This document shows positions 30,360 to 33,589 of a stretch of 33,589 bases of DNA, one piece after another (the first letter of the stretch is position 1; the number at the start of each line of letters is the position of its first letter). This DNA is from Pleurotus ostreatus/Saccharomyces cerevisiae fusant (Eukaryota > Opisthokonta). A program made the position numbers and the translations under genes. The DNA lies in NCBI GenBank assembly GCA_024196135.1, contig JAMQCK010000253.1:1-33589 (forward strand), in the 5' to 3' direction. Below the pieces are notes generated by a model that had not been told where the DNA came from, ran no database searches, and was given only the letters and a program-made list of their open reading frames with translations.

Positions 30360-31649
30360 TTACTGGACACAAATCAATGCCGCGGCTTCGATGGCAGATA
30401 CAGAGATTGAAGGAGACGCTTCATCTGCTGAGGTGTCAACTACTTTGTGCTGCTTCTCCTTCTCGTACATGTAGGTCAAGAGTGAATGAGGAGCCACATC
30501 GAACTCTGCGCGCGCGCTTTGCAAGTCCACAAGCACATCGGGAACAGCGTCCTTAGGGCTCTCGCCTTGATCCAGCGCCTCAATCTCAGCAGGAAGTCGC
30601 TCAATCACAGATGCAGAGATAGGACGCGAAGATGGTTCTTCATCAATCATCTCGTTGACGAGGGCTCGAAGGCCTGGTGGGATAGGGATTTCTTTCTCCT
30701 ATCGCACAATGAGCAAACATCTTCGCAAATTCAGACTCAAAATATATACCTCCATGATTATCTCCATCAAATGGCCCAAGCAGAAAACATCGTAAGCAAA
30801 GGGATCAATTTGGGTCCAAAACGGCGCATAGAACTCGGGCGCCTCCAAGCGCGACCCCGTGTGATGCAAAGGCGTGATCGTTGGAGGTGGGGTGCCTTTG
30901 TCTTTCAAGACGGCCGAGTTGAAGTCTATCAGCGCCCATCGGAGAGGCCGGTTGAGAGGGAGGCGGACGACGACGTTTGGCGACCAGATGTCACAGTGAG
31001 CGATGCCGTTTGCGTGCAAAAAGTGCATGCACTGTTCAGGGAGATTGGTTAATGTATGGAAACAAAAGATTGAACTCACTTCGGCCAGCTGGCACACGCC
31101 ACGCAGAATATCGCATGGATTCTCAAGGTCCCACGAGGCATCCTCTTCGGCGCAGACCTCACTGATAACCAGCGAGGCTCCGCCTTCCTCTTCCAATGGC
31201 ACGTCGATGACGTACAAGTATGGGAAGCGGTTGAGCTCGGGTAGGTGCATATTTCCTGACAGCAATCGTCGCACAACGTCGACCTCGGTTCGATATTTGC
31301 GCCACAGAACGAACTTGAAAACGACAAATGCGCCGTCCGATGTTCGCTTGCCCTGCCTGTGTTTGTTCTTAATCAGCTGGACCGGGCGCCTCGTCACCGC
31401 ACGTCATGTATAAGGCAGAGCTATACGACATACCAGACGGAAAGGCCATGACGCTAACTCATATCCGTGACGCAAAAGAATAGGTTCCCAGCCTTGCCAT
31501 ACCCTGTCATCCGGTCCGTCAACATCAAGCCTAGGCTGAGTCCAGTCGTCCTCCTCTGGAGGCATCTCGCAGCCCCGAGGAAATACGGCGTCTAGATACG
31601 CAAAGCGCTTCTTCTGCTCGTTCATGTGTATCGGTCTCCAAGGCGCCAT
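30360..31649 (-). CDS. Protein kinase-like protein with HCD and DFN motifs
   Basis: Exons 31649-31434, 31376-31080, 31031-30750 and 30698-30360 encode 377 residues. The N-terminal 70 residues (PWRPIHMNEQKKRFAYLDAVFP...) precede a kinase fold: AFVVFKFV (candidate lysine), a Glu-bearing helix (YRTEVDVVRRLL), hinge LVISEVC, the catalytic loop HANGIAHCDIWSPNVVV, LIDFNSA, EAPEF and DVFCLGHLMEIIME. The HRD Asp is kept and Asn sits five residues later, but Arg is Cys, the Lys after the Asp is Trp, and DFG is DFN. It may be a weak kinase or a pseudokinase of a basidiomycete-specific family; I do not know its substrate. The C-terminus has a helical SSRPISASVIERLPAEIEAL region. An ATG at 31700 would extend it by 17 residues. 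Confidence 0.82.
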
Positions 31650-32177
31650 ACTGCAGGTACACAAAAGTTGCTGGTACAGCAAGGATGTCTGTTGATTCAC
31701 TCGGAAAAGGGCTCTCGGATTCGGGGTGAGCGAAGTGGTCTGGTGCGCTGGAAATCTAGATGATGGAGGGAGGCAAGGTCAAACAGTCACGGTGTCACAT
31801 CATGCCCAGAATTTGCCTCCTCCGCATACTCTACGGGAGCGCTCATGATCATACAGAATACCGCTTTCTATGGCTCGGACCAGTCAAGCACTGTGGCGCT
31901 GCCTCGGTATGCTGTGACTCTTGCTTCTCATTCCCAGGAGAAATGTGTCGGACAGCACGTACTCAAGCTCTACGTCCGAAGCATCCAATTCGAGCTCGCG
32001 CACATTATAGACGTCCATCAAGCTCGTAATTCATCCTCTCCTTCTCCGAGTCTGTGTAGTCCTTTCATCTTCCTCTGACTCAGGAAATCAGACTCATGTG
32101 CACGCACCCATAGCTTCTGACTCTGCGCGTTCACAGCGCTTCTTTGCCGCATTTAAGGCCTTGATTTTCGAGGTCGA
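31650..32177. other. Divergent intergenic region
   Basis: Upstream region of the kinase-like gene on the minus strand and of the small plus-strand gene. Plus-strand open frames of 77 and 89 codons overlap here without recognisable content. I see no repeat or RNA gene. Confidence 0.45.
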
Positions 32178-32792
32178 ATGTTCAGAACCAGCGCGTTCCC
32201 GACTACAAGCATGTACGCTCGTCACCACATTCCTCCTCCGCCACCTCAGCCGCAGCCGCAGGTGCCTCCCGCAGAGTGGCTGCAAGCCGTTGTCAGAGCT
32301 GTTAGGCAGTTGCCCGGAGACCCTTTGGCCGTCTTCGTCCCCAGCTGCGTCGAAGGACTGTCACCGATCAGCAGGCGCAGGCAGCCTCGAAGCGACTTTA
32401 GCGCGACTCTGCACACTCAGGGTCACAGGCTGCCTTGCAGCGTTTCCTTTGTCCGGTTCAGCGACACTTCTCATCAGAGCATTTACGAGGTCACCATTGG
32501 TACGTCGTATCCAGCTTGAGCCGGAGATCACCTTTTGATCATTCGTACAGCCATTCGGCACCAATTCGAGCACAGTATCACGCTGAAGGTCCTCCAGCGC
32601 AAGAACAGGATTGACTTGTCCGCCGACAATTTGTTTGCCATGTTGCAAACGGCCATTGAGAGGGGAATGATCGAATATATGGTCAATCTGGACGTCATAT
32701 CGTCCGCCGTGTTCCGAGGCAAGGGCACCTTCCTGGATGACCAGGGGAGTCGCTTCGAGAGGTCCACACCTTGCACCATGTTGTTCGAGTGA
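32178..32792 (+). CDS. Small unrecognised two-exon gene
   Basis: Exons 32178-32499 and 32551-32792 (51-bp intron, GTACGT...ACAG) encode 187 residues. The N-terminal 35 residues are Pro/Gln-rich (PPPPPQPQPQVPPAEW). Then comes a region that reads like a folded domain: WLQAVVRAVRQLPGDPLAVFV, SVSFVRFSDTSHQSIYEVTI, RHQFEHSITLKVLQRKN and the amphipathic SADNLFAMLQTAIERGMIEYM. I do not recognise the family. Splicing into one frame with a short canonical intron is the main support. An overlapping 238-codon frame on the minus strand (32361-33077) is a rival, but its sequence looks less protein-like. Start codons at 32178 and 32211 are both possible. Confidence 0.5.
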
Positions 32793-33589
32793 TTCAAGCA
32801 ACAGTGTGTGTTCCCCATCGACAGTCATAAAGGCTATCGTTGTTCCCGTTCCGTTTTGTTTTCGCCCGTATGATGAGTATTTCTGTTTCTGTAGAATTAT
32901 CTGAGTGTATCTTCCCGTGTCCATCAGAATGATAACCCCTTTGCCGCCTTGGCAACGCTCTATTCTCGCTCGCACAAAGTTCAACCTCAAACTCCCGCGA
33001 TCACGTGCTGAGGTAATGTTCGATTTCCCCGGGATTTCTCGAAGGACTCTAGAAAAATACCCCACCATCTTCAGCATCGCAAGACGTCCGTACCTTAGTG
33101 ACGCGCTGAATCAAGCAAACATTGCATCCGGTAGATGGTTAGATCAGTAAGTAGGCGGAAAGCAAAGAAACAGACATCTCGAGAGCGCGGGTCGGAGTGG
33201 GGTACGCAGGTCGGGAGAGGATCAGAAGGGGGAACATAGCAGGAAGCTGAGTAGAAGACGGATACGAGTCGTTGAAAGGTGGTAGGCAACTTCCAAGCAC
33301 ACGGTAAGAAAAGCTTCCAGAAAGAAGTCCTCGCGAGTAAGTACGGTATGGTACTGGCGTGGGGTAGAAAGTCCGTTCGAAGGCATTACGTTCGTCATCC
33401 CGCGGGCAAGGTCCGCGGGGGTATCATGAGCGTATGATATATGGACAAAGGAGGGCGGATAGTAGGTATTTAGCAGAGGCTGGTGATAGGTGAGAAGCAA
33501 GACGAGCATGCGCGAGGTACACAGCACGAGCCGAAACTGGCACCGAGCACAGGCGCAGGCGCGGACACGCACGAGCGCAAGCAAGCGTG
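32793..33589. other. Right end of the window without a supported gene
   Basis: Contains the 3' flank of the small gene. A minus-strand frame of 120 codons near the edge (33222-33584) is Leu/Cys-rich and featureless. The final 100 bases are rich in GCACGAGCG-type sequence and could belong to the leader of a gene beyond the window. Confidence 0.4.

Noticed and set aside
32361..33077. 238-codon minus-strand open frame
   Set aside because: Overlaps the spliced plus-strand gene; no recognisable domain and an unnatural residue pattern. Kept only as an alternative.
1..33589. tRNA genes, rRNA, CRISPR arrays, bacterial promoters or operons
   Set aside because: No T-loop/anticodon arrangement, rRNA segment or spaced direct repeats were seen, and the gene structure is clearly eukaryotic.

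Overview
The window is nuclear DNA of a basidiomycete fungus, most likely an agaricomycete. Genes are GC-rich and closely packed on both strands. They are split by many short introns (mostly 44-60 bp) with GTRNGT donors, CTNAY-like branch sites and YAG acceptors. Several products look fungal or basidiomycete in type, such as fungal-type glycogenin, Ark1/Prk1 kinase, F-box-like proteins and lineage-specific kinase-like proteins. There are no bacterial-style operons, rRNAs, convincing tRNAs or CRISPR arrays. Gene models were assembled by hand: every multi-exon CDS joins in one frame with GT-AG introns, except the sugar transporter, which is off by one base.

Layout. 1-3200 (+): 3' part of a glycogenin gene with a very long disordered tail. 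4132-5863 (+): a complete eight-exon paralogue of the mitochondrial/nuclear exonuclease V (EXO5). A decayed last exon of yet another EXO5-type copy follows at 6127-6219. 6413-6910 (+): a glutaredoxin-like protein, with a CCHC zinc-knuckle/PSP-domain protein (to 8250) whose start runs into it. 8389-9250 (-): a Cys4 protein of unknown function. 9906-11347 (+): F-box-like protein. 11486-12244 (-): small degenerate kinase-like protein. 12668-12844: a 177-bp PIF/Harbinger-type MITE. 13016-14356 (-): second F-box-like protein. 14357-15754: about 1.4 kb with no gene I can support. 15755-17270 (-): NAD(P)-binding dehydrogenase of the 6PGDH/3-hydroxyisobutyrate dehydrogenase type. 17459-18751 (-): short-chain dehydrogenase. 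19622-22061 (-): MFS sugar transporter with an apparent frameshift. 22193-26312 (+): Ark1/Prk1-type protein kinase, divergent from the transporter by only 131 bp. 26569-27604 (-): Ctr-type copper transporter. 28008-30100 (-): the standard EXO5 gene, carrying a predicted ubiquitin-interacting motif. 30360-31649 (-): kinase-like protein with HCD and DFN motifs. 32178-32792 (+): small unrecognised two-exon gene.

Most genes are ordinary housekeeping or accessory fungal genes without an obvious shared pathway. The most notable feature is the EXO5 story. Two spliced exonuclease V genes lie about 24 kb apart in opposite orientation, share six of seven intron positions, and both keep the nuclease residues and the four iron-sulphur cysteines. 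The third, decayed last exon aligns codon for codon with the standard gene. This points to repeated local duplication of a DNA repair nuclease, with divergence of one copy (loss of the linker and its ubiquitin-binding motif) and decay of another.
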